Shown here: piece by piece, positions 46,833 through 60,821 of the stretch
Numbering within the stretch: position 1 is the first letter of the stretch
How the letters are laid out: the number at the start of each line of letters is the position of its first letter
Assembly: GCA_017654935.2 (NCBI GenBank)
Contig: CM065682.1
Span: forward strand, 76,557,119 to 76,621,118
Source of the DNA: Phymorhynchus buccinoides
Lineage: Eukaryota; Mollusca; Gastropoda; Neogastropoda; Raphitomidae
DNA: 64,000 bases
Reading direction: 5' to 3'
The notes under the pieces: model-generated
What the model saw: the letters and a program-made list of their open reading frames with translations, nothing else
Database searches by the model: none
What the model was told of the DNA's origin: nothing
Program-made: the position numbers and the translations under genes

Positions 46833-47425
46833 TTAACAACAACTACTTTTTATTAAAGGTAACAAACTTCCTGAAAATTTCAGAATTTAATTTGAAGTAC
46901 ACATAAAACTAAATTGGAAAAAAAGGTTGTAAGTGGCAAGTTTTTGTCAGTTACACAAAAAAACTTGCTAAAACCAATAAGAGTAGAACTAAGCCCAGAA
47001 AACATCAACGTTAAAAAGAAACTTAACGTGAATATTTAACAACTTGAATGTATTTTCAAAATGATAAAACTTTCAAAAAATGAAAGAGCATAAAACAAAA
47101 ATTTGTGAAAGGCAACAAAATAAAATAAAAATTGTTCAAAACATAAGAAGTAATAGAAATGCAATCTAAAAATATCAAAATATAAACAACAACAAAACCA
47201 TATAATTATTTCCTGCACACAAAATAGTTTGACTAAATAAATGTCATTAAAAAAAAAAAAAGTAAACAAATTATGGAACAAGACGTAATTTGCTCGTATG
47301 GAAAATAAACATAATCTCACGGGCTACAAAGGGTATCAAACATTAAAACTTCACTAGATGCATATGATTAAAAAGTGGGATTAACCAAAAAATCACAAAC
47401 CTGGATTTCAAAAAAGGTTGAAAAA
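46833..47425. other. No gene seen; AT-rich
   Basis: A- and T-rich spacer without motif-bearing frames. Confidence 0.4.
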
Positions 47426-47582
47426 TACAGTAAAAATCCCTTAAGTCAAAACTGAAGGGACTGAAAATGTATTTTAAGACAGCCAATATTTTGAGTTAAA
47501 AAGACTTTCAACATTATTATACTGGGACCCAAAAATTATTTAGAGTTATCCAGTGTTTTTGAGTTATCCATTCTCCACTGTA
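47426..47582. mobile_element. TA-flanked MITE (family T2), copy 1
   Basis: TACAGTAAAAATCCCTTAAG to TCCATTCTCCACTGTA. Shares GAAGGGACTGAAA, GTGGGACC/CTGGGACCC and GAGTTATCC with 62057-62216. Confidence 0.82.
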
Positions 47583-48102
47583 CACAAAACTATCTTGAAC
47601 AAACACGTGAATAAAAAAAAAATGTATGTAAATTATCGACTAATGAGAGAAAGACATATGTAAGTTATTAAATATTGAGAGATCATAACATTCCCCAAAC
47701 CCTAATTAGATGTAAGGCACAGGCCATTCGTAAAAGGTTTCAACATGTCACCGCCTAAGTTTTCTTATACAGAAAACAAGGAAACATTAGAGAAAATTGT
47801 GATAAGCACTACAACATTTCAGACAAGACGAAATAAAATCAGCAACACCGTGTTAAAAGAGCGATATTTCGATTTATTATAAAATCTTTGTCGTGCTAAA
47901 ACGTTGGCCAACTGAATGTTTGAAGCAACATGTCATGTCATCCAAAAAACTAAAATAAAATAAGTGATTAAAGCTCGTATTTCAACAAGCATTATAATAT
48001 TAAGCTATGACAAGAAAGACAATGTGGTTGATGAAATGTTTTAAAAAACAACAACATCCATACCCAAGTTTCTTCCTTTACAACAGCAGAGCAGTAAGGC
48101 AC

Positions 48103-48189
<87 letters not shown>

Positions 48190-49054
48190 TGTAAGTGTGT
48201 GTGTGTGATGCAATTTGTTTGATTATTAGTTAATTTCTAAAAGTCGGGAAGATAGTTTATTAAGAGAATTTCTTTTGCAGCTCACCAAAATTCGACATTT
48301 AGCTATTACGTTCACACTTTGTTCTGATTGAGTTATGTTTTTGTTATACTTGTATCCTCCATGCCCCAAGACGGGTCAAAGGATTAACATTCTTGATTGT
48401 GTGTGTGTGTGCATGTGCGTGCGTGTACAACAAAGACATATTTATCATTCCTGTATTTAAAAAAAATATAATCTCAAACCTCAGAATTATTCTGGACACA
48501 ACAACAACAACAAAAGAACCCCCCACAAAACAGCCTTGACTTGAGATATAACTAATATCAACAATCCCCAAGGAAGCATAAAACTTCTCAAAATTGTCAA
48601 AAGAGTGACAAAAAAGCCACACAAAAAAAGAAGTTTAAGAAAAAGGCATTTTCATGTACTACGCACAAGAAAACCTGCGCAACCATTTTCAACGTTGCCT
48701 TATAAGAATTGAATAAATCAATCTCTTAGAACCAATTGCAATAAAAGAGACCAAATTTGATGCCGGAAAAGGAGAAAATGCTTAAGAGATTCTATCAACA
48801 AGAAATATTTTAAAACGCAAACTGTTTACAAATAAATTAGCAGAACGTAAGAAAAAAAAGAATAAGACCTGTAATTTAGTTCACCTGATTCAGGGGATGG
48901 TCTGCAAAACTCTGACTGTTTAAAGTCTTGAGTTTGAATCATTTGTGTGGTTGTAGAATTAAAAAAACCATGGCAACAATTTACTGAAAAACCTGCCTAC
49001 TCAACCCCCCCCCCCCCCCCCCCCCCCCCCAAATTTTAATGCATGTTTTTAATG
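47583..49054. other. No gene seen; (GA)n at 48102-48187 and a C run at 49004-49030
   Basis: AT-rich sequence with one GA microsatellite of about 43 units. It may include the 3'UTR of the minus-strand sulfurtransferase gene, but no convincing polyadenylation signal was found close to its stop. Confidence 0.5.
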
Positions 49055-49130
49055 TTGCTACTGTAAAGCACATTGAGCATACTACTGTATGGATTTTAGC
49101 GCTATATGAAATAAAATTATTATTATTATA
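49055..49130 (+). repeat. SINE/L2-type 3' tail
   Basis: CTGTAAAGCACATTGAGCAT, TTTAGCGCTATATGAAATAA, then (ATT)n. Confidence 0.65.
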
Positions 49131-49139
49131 TGAAGTCTA

Positions 49140-49315
49140 TATATAAAAAAGTCTGATCTATCATTTCACTATGTCTAAACCTGAAGTAAAAACCCATTAT
49201 CTTCCTTCATTTCTCCTTTTGTTTATGTATGTTTTGTTTGTGTGTATGGCTGGAGTGATTTGTGAGGTTTTTCCCCCAGTAATTCAAAATCGTTGCGATG
49301 CGAATGAGTTAAGTT
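49140..49315 (-). repeat. Unexpanded relative of the 22-bp minisatellite locus
   Basis: On the minus strand it reads AACTCATTCGCATCGCAACG, then one TCACAAATCACTCCAGCCAT unit with ACACACAA after it, then TACTTCAGGTTTAGACATAG and GATCAGACTTTTTTATATAT. Flanks on both sides match those of 39811-40990, but with a single unit instead of about 53. Confidence 0.9.
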
Positions 49316-49457
49316 ATAATGCTTGTGTATTCAACGTTTTGTGCGATGGTTGAATTTTGTAAAACGAAGAAGAAAAAAAAAATTTCAGCAAAAAAACAAA
49401 AACAAGGTAAAGTTGTGAAGTCCAGGTGTGGGCGGTGATGATGCCAGTAGTGGTGAA

Positions 49458-49597
49458 TCACTCTGTGTCCTGGGGGACGTTTTTCATCTGGTCCGGTCGC
49501 GCTCGCTGGTACCACTCGGTCCAGGCTCCGTCGTACACCGCCACGTCTTCCTTGCCGCACAGGTGGGCTGCCAAGGCCACCATACACGCCGAGATCC
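49458..49597 (-). CDS. MPST: MPST exon 4 (last coding exon)
   Basis: Acceptor CCTGCGCAG. Completes CGSG and encodes [20 protein letters not shown] and [15 protein letters not shown], stopping with TGA at 49460-49458. The LCGK and YDGxWxEW patterns are standard for the family. Confidence 0.95.
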
Positions 49598-52500
49598 CTG
49601 CGCAGGGACAAATATATTGTACAGCGCGAGTCAAAAGGGGAATTAGTATTAGCATCAACAAATCATTTAGGTCTTAACAAATTTTTTAATTTTATTTAAC
49701 CCTTTCACCGCCAACGTCGCATTTTTGCACCACAATGATGTAAACACCCATGTCATTGAAACCCTCAAAATCAGGGTCTGTTATTTAATGATATTGTGTT
49801 CATAAATTTGGGCAGGGTAAGGACTGACCCTATTCTAAATGTGGCACAGAGAAATCCCACAATATTGCAGATGAAATCTTTTCTGTGGCCAAGTAAGCTT
49901 AATGGAAATTTTTGGCTCAAAGATGGCTGGCGGTGAAAGGGTTAACACCCATGTCACTAAGAGGCATCAAATCAGGGCCTGTAATCTGAAGACCCTATTT
50001 TCATAATTTTGGGAAGTAAGGATAGGATAAGGTTAAACGAGGAATTCGCAAGATTTCAGATTTTTTTTCTCTACCCAGGAAAGTTTAACCCAATGACTCC
50101 CAACCATTCGAACCGAGAATCGATCCCAGTCCCCAGAGAGAAGGGAATTAACTCCGAACGTCACACCAAATCTTTTCATTAAAAAAATCACCCAGAATAA
50201 AATCTAACTCACATTTCATTTCTGAAAGATGCATATTGAATAGCAATGATGATATTTGCATTCGAAAGCTAACACACTGTCACACAACAAACCATGAATT
50301 GGGGGGGGAAATCCATCATGGCACTCCGAGCATCGCGCCGAGTCAATACTGCGCACGTCACGTGGAAAGAAGAAAAAAAATTGTCACTTTGAAAAATCCG
50401 TTCAAAAAGACTAGTGGGTGCTTTCCCTTGCTGTAAAAGCCAGAAACAGATCAGTGAGACTCAGGTAAAGGAAGCACTAACTTAGTATATTGCATTGTGG
50501 GTAGGGCAAAAGTGGAAGTGAAACTACTAGACCTACTAGACCAGGTGTTACGCGAACCAGACAACGAACGTTTTTTGGAGGTTCAAATGTCTTGGGGGGT
50601 CTCGGAGGGTTAATGGTAGTGTTTTGGCTGAAAAATGGCTGGCGGCGAAAGGGTTAAAAGAAAAGGCATTACAAGACAGTAGTGACACACACACACACAC
50701 ACACACTCGTGCACACTCACACTCACACACACACACACAGACACTGAGATTCACACACACACACAGAGATACACACACAAACTTAGTGCATCATCAGTAC
50801 CTTATGAGTGTCTAAGTGTCTGATATACTCTTCTAGTTTCCAGTTTGTCTTAAATGAATCGGCAAAATGACTTTTAATACACTTAAAGCCAGCGCGGGAC
50901 TATATCAACAAGCAGCTAGCCGAAGCAATGTCAGTCTCTGCTTCACGCTGCGAGGGAAACTTTCAATTTGTTCAAACAAAAGAGGCCCCCCGTGGGGATA
51001 CCGGGGGGTCTTTTGTATAAATAGTTCTCCCACCTTCTGGAAGTTCTGTGCTTGTAACTTCCTCTAATCTGTCACTCTCTTTGACTCTGCCTTTTCCCTT
51101 TGCTTACAATCATCTACTATCTTTCTGCCTTACCGGTCCATTCTCCTGCCTTTTTTCATGAAACACTTTCAAAAACATTTACTCCAGCCGAAGTCGGACT
51201 TGCTGGGCCTAACTGTTTCTTAGTTAGGCGCATGACAGCAGCATGACGCATCTGCGCTCATAATTGACAGGAAACTGTCTGAGCGATCGAAGAAGAAGAA
51301 AAAGAAGAAACTAAAGAGGAGGGGAGAAGAAAACTGCACGTAGGCGAAGGCCTGCAGTCAGGAGACGCGCTGGCTTGTTTCTCTCTCTCTCTTTCTCCCA
51401 CTCACAACTGAGACCTGATTCTTGGGATCGGCTCTTTTGTGCCCCTGTTGTGCCTTTAACCCTTTTACAACCAAAGTCGCATTTTTAGCACCACAGTGAT
51501 TTAACACCTATGTTACTAAAAAGTATCAAATTGGGGTCTGTTATGATTATTTAAAGACCCTATTGTCTTAGTTTTGGGAAGTAAGGATAGACCTTATTTT
51601 ATAGAAGAATCCCCCAATACTGCAGATGGATTTTGTTCTCTACCCAGGTAATTTGAATGGAAAGTTTTGGCTGAAATATGGCTGGCGGTGAAAGGATTAA
51701 GGAAAGTGACGATACATGCAAGAAAGCGGAGGACAATACCATTTTACACTTTCTTTCACATACAGGGAAACCCATTTAGTACGAGTATGGTTTAAACGAG
51801 AGCCCGTGTGTAACAAGTGGTTTCAAAATTCCCGACCACAAGCCTTCTTTTTCCTTGTTAAATAATTCTGCATACAACGAGCTCGCTACAACGAGCAACT
51901 TGCATATAACGTACAATTTATTGACTCCCAAAGTCAAGCTTTTATGCAAAAACTACATGGTTAGAACGAGAACGCACTTACAACCACACCGCCATCCCAA
52001 AGTCAAGCTTTCTTGCACAACTACCTGGCTAGAACGAGAACACACTGACAACAACATCGCCATCTTGACTGACCCCTCGATATGTAAGCGGCATTCTGAT
52101 TGGCCGACATATTCTGTTTGACTCTTGACCTCGGCTAGGGGGCCAAACTGAGCATCGAATGAACACACTTCATAACACACTAACCGGGAAAGCGTTTCAA
52201 ATGTACATGTAACTTGTAATCATCATCACGATCGCGATGGAAAACCGAAAAAGAAAACAATTGACCATAGCATATCATGGACCTGAAATAGAAAATAATA
52301 ATCGAGGCTAAAGAAGAAGAAAAAATCCACTGATTTTAAACACCCATCAGATCACGTGTCAAAATCACGGGTTTCACACGTTTTCCCTCTTATAGCTGGT
52401 AAGAAATCTTGTTTTGACCAGGTTTGACTCCCATAATACAAATGCCCCCAAATTCAAAACGAAACATCGTTTTAGAGAGCAGCCTCAATTTGAAGTTGAG

Positions 52501-55500
52501 GGAATTTGTATGTGGGTCACAGCTACCCAGAAAAACCGGCAAGGGACTTAATCGTGGTGGGTCAGTGTGTCTTTAATCAAAAGTTTGTTTTACGTCCTCC
52601 CGGCCGAAGCCATATGGGACAGTGTCTTTAACCCTTTCACTGCCAAAGTCGCATTTTAGCACCACAGTGATTTAACACCCATGTCACTAAAAGGCATCAA
52701 ATCGGGGTCTATTATCCAAAGACCCTATTGTCTTAGTTTTGGGAAGTAAGGATAGACCTTATTTTATATATGTCACAGAAGAATCCCCAATACTGCAGAT
52801 GGATTTTATTCTCTACCCAGGTAAATTCAATGGAACATTTTGGCTGAAATATGGCTGGCGGTGAAAGGGTTATGTCTTCCTCTTTAATTTTAACCCATTA
52901 ATAGCCAAGAATTTGTGTGTGTTAAATCCTACAAACATTTTGTGAATTTCTGTTGCAAAAGCAACCCAACAAACTAATATTCTAGAGAAATAGAAAAATT
53001 CAAATTTTTTCTGTGTTTTTTTCATGCGCGCTTGAAGCGTGCATGGCTACGAGAGGGGACGGGTTTTTCTCATAGTGATGCAATAAAATCACAGAGAGAG
53101 AGAGAGAGAGAGAGAGAGATGGTTTGCTAAATGATGAAGTAAAACATGCTGTGAATTGCTGGTGACACATGATTGTTTGAGTTAACAGGTAACCCAAACC
53201 AGCCAGTATGTGTATAACCCAGAGCAGCTGGTATTTTTTTTTACTTCTCGCATGTTTTCCTTCCCCACCGCAACAGTCATACAGTAAAATCACTGGGGCC
53301 ATTCATAGCCATGCACGCTGACAGCGTGCAGTTGGGTAGCCTACTTCAGCAAAGAAAAGTTACCTAGGACTTTTAGAATTTGCAAAAACGGTGAAACGCG
53401 TATAATTGTATCTAAAACTCTGTGCAGTTTGTTTTGTGATAAATGCGTTAGAGAAAATATTACACTCACCTCGATCTGAGAGCGGTTCCTGAAGCCATTT
53501 TTTTCACTTCACACAACAAAACTTGTTGGCATGCGCTCGAATCAAACACCGGATGTAAAAATCATGATGGATAAGGTAGAAAACTCATTTTTCAAGAGAT
53601 TCAGACCAATATAATTTATTGTTTCCCTTCCTTTGCTTCTGTAGCTTTGGGAGTGCATAGGCACGCGTGGAGCGTGCATGGCTATTAATGGGTTAAGAGA
53701 GCTTGTGTTTTGTGAAGTTTAATTTTATTTTCAGTTAATTTATCAGAGGAACATTTTGAAATCTGGCTACTGCAGAGTCCAGAATACACTTATGCACACT
53801 GTGTGCTAAACAAATGCCAATGGTAGATCTAACTTGCACACATCCTGCAACAGCTAAAGCTTTCATTCCATATCCATCACCACATTGTCAAGACAATCCC
53901 TCCTCTCATGATCTAAATCGGGAGTAAGATGAAAAGTTAGTAAAAGGGAGATAATCTTTAGACCAGAAACAGCTAAGTGAGCTTTATTTCCCTGTCATCC
54001 TCCTCCAGTGGGGATACCGAGGGGTCTTTGAACAAACTGTTCCCTAACTGTTCTTTAATGCCTTTTGTATATAATGAATGTTGTTGAGGCCTCTATTCAT
54101 TATGGATATTGTTAACTTCAATAAGGATGTATTGTCCAGTCACCATCTCCTTATTTTCTGTTGGTGTATTTAAAATAAAATAATTTTTTAAAAATATTTT
54201 TTTATGTGTATGTATGTGTGTCTATGTATGTGTGTGTGTGCGTGGGTGTCTGAGTCTGTGTGTGTGTGTGTGTGTGTGTATGTGTAGCGATTTGGTTTCT
54301 TTTTCATCATATATATTGAGACTTGACGTTTTTTTTGTTTTTGTTTTGTTTGAAAATGCATTTGTGAAAATGTAAAAAAAAAGGTTTAATAATTTAAAAA
54401 AAAAATTTAAAACAGTTCCCCCACCTTCTTGAAGTTCTGTGCTTGCAACTTCCTCTAATCTGTCACTCTGTTTGACTCTGCCTTTTCCCTCTGCTTACTG
54501 TCATCTACATGTACTATCTTTCTCCTTTTTTTTTATTTTATAGTAAATTCTCCTGCCTTTTTTCCAAGAAACACTTTCAAAGATTTTCTCCAGCCAAAGA
54601 CGGACATGCTGGGCCTATTTCTTAGGCGCATAACGCACAGGGGCTGATCGGAGGGGGGGGAGGGGGTGTCCTGAAACACCCCCTCTACCCTAAGGTGTAT
54701 CTTATACAAGGGTGAAAAGTTACAAGTAAGAAAATGACTCGATTTTTGCCTTAGCTAATAATCACTAAATTGCCCAATTTTCCAAGGGGTTGTGCCCCCT
54801 GATACCCCCCAAAAAACATTACTCCTTAACCCGGAACCAATGCAGCTCCCTGGACCCCCAGCGGAACCCCCCCCCCCCTTTACGAATCTTTGGTCTGGCC
54901 CCAACGTATCTGCGCTCATATGACATGAAAATGTCTGAGCGATCGAAGAAGGAGAAGAGATCTAGGAAGAAGCAGAAGAAGAAGAAGAAGAAAAAGAACA
55001 AGAACAAAAAGAAAAAGAAAAGAACAAGAACAAGAAGAGGAAAAACAAAAAAACAAAGAAACATACACAAACGAAAATAGACTCCTTTGCGATCGTAGAT
55101 CGGCAAAGGACAACAACAAGAACAACAAGAACAAGAAGAACTAGAGCGTTAAGACGCTAAATCACCAACCGCGCGGCAGCGTTATTCGGCTCCAGTGACC
55201 TTGACCTTTGACCCATAACCTTCATTATCGAACTTGGCCTAGATCTTCCTACTACCTACCCGCATGCAAAATTTGAGCACCCTAAGTCCATCACGCTAGA
55301 GAGGATACATACAAACATACAAACACCACCTCAGACACGAGTGAAAACATTACCAATCCACTCTCTACGATCACGGTTGGTAACAAGAACAAGAAGTACA
55401 ACAACAACAACAACAACAAGAAAAACAAGAAGAGGAAGGAGAAGAAGAAGAAGAAGAAGAAGGAGAAGAACAAGAAGAAGAAGAACAACAACAAGAACAA

Positions 55501-56795
55501 GGAGAAGTTGTTACCTGATCCGCAGGTGGCCACCACAGGTGTCTCAAGGTCCACAGGCAGCTGGTGGAACAGCCTGGTCAGCTCCTCCGGGCTCCTCATA
55601 GTCTGCTGCTCCTTGTCCATCAGCTCCGTGAAGGGCAGGTTGAGGGAGCCTGGAATGCAGCCTGGCTTGAACCCTGCACACATGATTCGACCCCTCATTT
55701 TGTGCAGCCAGGGGTGGTCATCCGACTCGTGAAGTCTGCAATGAAATTCCCGGTTTCGTACTACAGTGGAACCTCCCTTATAAAGACCTTCAAGAATCAT
55801 CCCAAATGAGGTCTTATAAGGGAGGTAATTTTAATACTTACAAAGAAGGGCAATGTTTCCGAGAAGTAGGTCTTATGTGGGAGGGAGTCTTATAATGGGA
55901 GGTCTTATAAGGGAGGTTCCACTGCATAACTACACTGACTACATTATTTATTGGCCCATTATTTCGGAAAAGTGACCCCATCATTTCGGAAAAGTGACCC
56001 CATCATTTTCTGTAATCAGGGGCCATATCACCCAGGAAGCTTAACTCTTCTATCGCCTTGGCATGAGGCTGTGTCAGACCAGTTGACATAGGCTAGAACA
56101 CCAAGGCTACATCAAAATGCTATGCTCTGCATGGTTGTGCGGGGATTGTCTTAAGCCATGACAAGCTCCTAGCATAACATCATCAGTCTAAAATCCTCCG
56201 AAGTCGGGAGTGTGGCTGGCTGCTCACGTGGCGGGGTAATCAAAACCGGTCACACACGTAGTGTTCTCATCCCTGGCTGGTGCATTTGTACCATAGTGTT
56301 CAAGTGCTTCGGCTGTTGGGATGATCCCTGGAGTCTTTAAGCCAGGGTAAGACAACAACAAAAAACAAGAATTCTTCTAGCACCACATATTTTTTGACGT
56401 TTTAGGTTGTCCGTCGCCATCTCAGCCGACAAGAGGGGAGTTTTTTGGGGGGTTTTAGTGCGCATACATTGCTTTAACAGAAGAAGCATTGACATAAGCT
56501 CTAAAGGTAGACAAACACATGGCAGGGTGCTTAGCCGTGAATGTCTTTGCCTAAGCCTAACGGGTAATGTGTGTGTGCGGGGCTCCCAATCGTCCCGCAA
56601 AACGAGGGGTCCTAGAGACCCCTTCACTTACAGCATAGAGGGTCCTAGAGGCAGGATAAAGGATCCCAGTGGCATAGCGAATGCTAGAAAGATTTTGTCT
56701 AGTGCATCCCTGGAACCCCATGCACATTCTTTTAGAGGGTCCTTTAGAATTTTAGTGCTTCCTAGACCCCCAAATGGGGGTCCCTGGGAGCCCTG

Positions 56796-56879
<84 letters not shown>

Positions 56880-57557
56880 AGACTGTGCATATGTTACGCC
56901 CAATCCATGAAATTGCCCATTTCATTAAATGGGCAAAATGGTTTGCCCAATTCGTGAAATAGCCAATTTATAACTTGCATTTGAGAAAAGCAATATGAAT
57001 GAAAAATAGTTTTTGTTCATTAGCACACATAGATCAAGAATTGGTTCAAACGAATGAGAAATCTCATCTGTAGATGAGTTAACAATATTTTATTCAGACT
57101 TAATTTAAAAAAACGTTTGATTCAACATGTGGCTCACGCATGCCCCAGCTTAGCATCTGGTCGAGTTGGGAGGCAGGATAGCGGTGCAAATACAATGTAG
57201 AAAAGTGTGATACCATTGAATCAATCTTAATCAATACCTGTGTGAATGGGGATTCAAAAATGTGATATGCGTTGTCCATTTCATAAACTGGGCAAAGCAT
57301 CTTGCCCATTTCATGAAATAGGCAATTTCATGGATTGGGTGTAACACATACATACCAGCCAGACACATCCACAAACAACAAAAAACATACCAGGTCTTAT
57401 CAGCGCTCTTCCTTCAAAGTGATCCGGAGTTCTGCCATCGACGAGGGTGAATTGTTTTCTTTTAGTGCATCCCTGGGACCCCCTGCACATTCTTTTAGAG
57501 GGTCCTTTAGAATTTTAGTGCTTCCTAAACCCCAAATGGGGGTCCCTGGGAGCCCTG

Positions 57558-57638
<81 letters not shown>

Positions 57639-58256
57639 CGCGCGCAGAGAGTGTAGAGTGGCACGTAGCGCGTTCGCTTCGTGTCAAGTAAACCCGAGTT
57701 CGAACCTGGGTACAGGGGATTTTTCCTCTCACTTTGCACTAGGCCTTGCGGTCTGAACGTGGAGTCTTTCGGATGGGACGATAAACCGAGGTCCTGTGTG
57801 CTCATGCACTTAGCACACGTTGAACCCAGTGGCAACGAAAAAGTTGTCATTTGGTCAAAATGTACCCCCCTCCCATCGTTCCTCATCACCGACATCAGTC
57901 ACACAAAACCCCCAAAAAAACATTGGGCCTCTGGCTGCGACGCGCTCTCCAGGTGGGAGCAACCCGAATTTAACAGAGACGTCTCTGTGACTATAATGTA
58001 CCTAAACTAACCTATATACATACCAGACACATCCACAAACAAAAAAACATACCAGGTCTTATCGGCGCTCTTCCTTCAAAGTGATCCGGAGTTCTGCCGT
58101 CAACAAGGGTGAACTTCTTCTCCTTCCCAAACTGGTTGGCCTCAACCTCTTCGAAGCTCTTCACCAGACTGGGGTTGAAGTTGGCAGTGAACTTTGAAAA
58201 AGACAACCAGTAGCAATTGAACAAGTTTAGAACTTCAGAAAAGAGCCACGAAACTA

Positions 58257-58287
<31 letters not shown>

Positions 58288-60789
58288 CGTGTGCTCATGC
58301 ACTTAGCACATGTATGCTAAACCCAGTGGCAACAAAAAAGTTGTCATTTGGTCAAAAGTTACCCCCCTCCTCCTTCCTTCTTCATCAGTGACGTCACACA
58401 AAAATCGCATGCAATTTAAAAAAATAAAAATTAAAAAAAGGGTTGCGCACCTCTGGCTGCGACGCGCTCTCCAGGTGGGAGCAACCCGAATTTCACAGAG
58501 ACGCCTTTGTGACTATAATGTACCTAACCTAACCTAACCTAGTCAAAGCATGATGTAGGAATGGAACGGTTAGACTTTATACAATTAACAACCTTAACTC
58601 TTTCACTAACTTCAGAAAAGAAACGTTCAGAAAAGAATCACGAAACTAGTCAAAACCTTAACAGCTTATTTCCTGTCACCAGATAATTATTTTATGCACT
58701 GGTATAATGCAGATGATCACTGCTACTGACCAGTGGCCATTTTGACATAATTCCACTTTTTCATTGTTTAACAGCATAATAGTGTGTCATGAGCACTAGC
58801 GCACTTTGCACAATGTGGATAACCAGTGGTCAGTGACAATGACCAGTGGTCAATTTGAAATAAAAATCAAATTTTGATTCTTAACAGCATATTTCCTGTC
58901 ACCAGATAATTCATGCCCATGCATAATGCAGATGACCATTAGTCACTGCCACTGACCAGTGGTCACCTTGACGTAAATTCCACATTTTCACTGTTTAACA
59001 GCTTATTATTATTAATCTGTCATGAGTACTACTGTTTGTGTGTCTCTCTCTTCTCTCTTTCTCTGTCTGTCCCTCTGTCTGGCTCTCTGTGTCTCCGTCT
59101 CTGTCTTGAACTCTGTCTGTCTGTCTGTATGTCTGTCTCTTTCTCTCTCTATCACTATAAGTGTGAGTGTGATTTGTTAATAGTGTGGCCTGGGCGTCTT
59201 TAAGTGTCCATCAGTGCGAGTGTTTCAAGTTGGTTGCGGAAGTGTACTATAGATTATGTCATTCATTATTTGGGCGTGATTGAGAAATTGACTGAGGGAT
59301 CAGGGAAGGGGGGTGTTGGTCAATGTTTGATGTATACTTTTTGTTCATTGTGTTTACTATTCATTTAGTGATTTCTGTAAAGCGCTTAGAGCTTAAAGAT
59401 TAGGCGCTATAAAAGTTGTCTTAATAAATACTGCACCGTACAATGTAGATGACCAGTGGTAAGTGACAATGACCAGTGGTCACTTTGACTTAAAATCACA
59501 TTTTGATTGCTTATTTCCTGTCACTAGATAATTTATGCACTTGCAAAATGCCGATGACCAGTGGTCACCGCCACTGACCAGTGGTCACTTTGACGTAAAT
59601 TCCACGTTTTCACTGTTCAACAGCTTATTATGGTGTCATGAGTATTACTGCACCTTGTACAATGTAGATGACCAGTGGTCAGTGATAATGACCAGTGGTC
59701 ACTTTGACTTTAAAATAAATTTTGATTCTAAACGTTTTCTTTCCTGTCACCAGATAGTTTATGCACATGTATTTAATGCAGATAACCAGTGGTTGCCGCT
59801 ATTGACCAATGGTCACTTTGACGAAATTTCACATTTTCACCGTTCAACAGCTTATTACTATATTAGGATGTCATGAGCATTAATGCACCTTGTACAATGT
59901 AGATGACCAGTGGTCAGTGATAATGACCAATGGACACTTTGACTTAAAAATAAAAATTAGATTTTTGACAGCTTATTTCCTGTCAGTGTCTAATTTATGC
60001 ACATGTTTGTATAATGCAGATGATCCGTGGTCACTGCCACTGACCAGTGGTCACTTCTACATAAATTCCACATTTTCACTATTTAACAGCTTGTTTGTGT
60101 GTCATGAGTACATATAATAGTACACATTAGTAGATCTTGCACAATGTAGATGACCAGTGGTCAGTGGCAATGACCAGTAGTCACTTTGACTTAAAAATAA
60201 AATTTTGATTCCTAATACTGTGTGATAGCTTTATTCCGTACCACCAACTATTTTTTATACACTTGCATTATGCAGATGACCAGTGGTCACTTCTATGCAC
60301 CATGGTGACACTTTGAGTTTGACACAAAATTTCTTCTTCTTCTTCACCTTAGGCAGCCAACTTCATCACATTGAAGATTGAAGCGAATCTGTCAAGTGGT
60401 CGGGAGACGTAGACATATACTGATCACATATATAGACACCGTGGGTGGTGTAAAGGTCAAGATGAGACCCCCCCCCCCCCCCCCCCCTACATTTATCTGT
60501 TAATTCCATTTTTCCGTTTTTGCCTTTCTTACCAAACATGAAGCTGTATTTTATGAACATTTTCAGCTAATTGTCTTTGTTCAATAATTAATTGCAGTCA
60601 TGATGAAGGCCATTATCTAATAGGACCCCCCCCTATGTAGTGCAGTACACCGCAGCATTTGTCACAGTCGTGGTTCATCACGTTTTCCCCTGCTTATAGC
60701 TGGTGGTGGTAGGGTTAGGGTTATTATCCCAAAAAGATAATAAGCGGAAAAGGTCCATAAACACAGAGACATGTGGACATATAAACATG

Positions 60790-60821
<32 letters not shown>

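Noticed and set aside
54790..55106. Lysine-rich frame and its opposite-strand hydrophobic frame
   Set aside because: Both are translations of an (AAG)n/(AAC)n low-complexity tract.
57645..57720. tRNA gene
   Set aside because: A- and B-box-like words are present, but the rest does not form a full cloverleaf by eye and it continues into a SINE body shared with 58255-58550.
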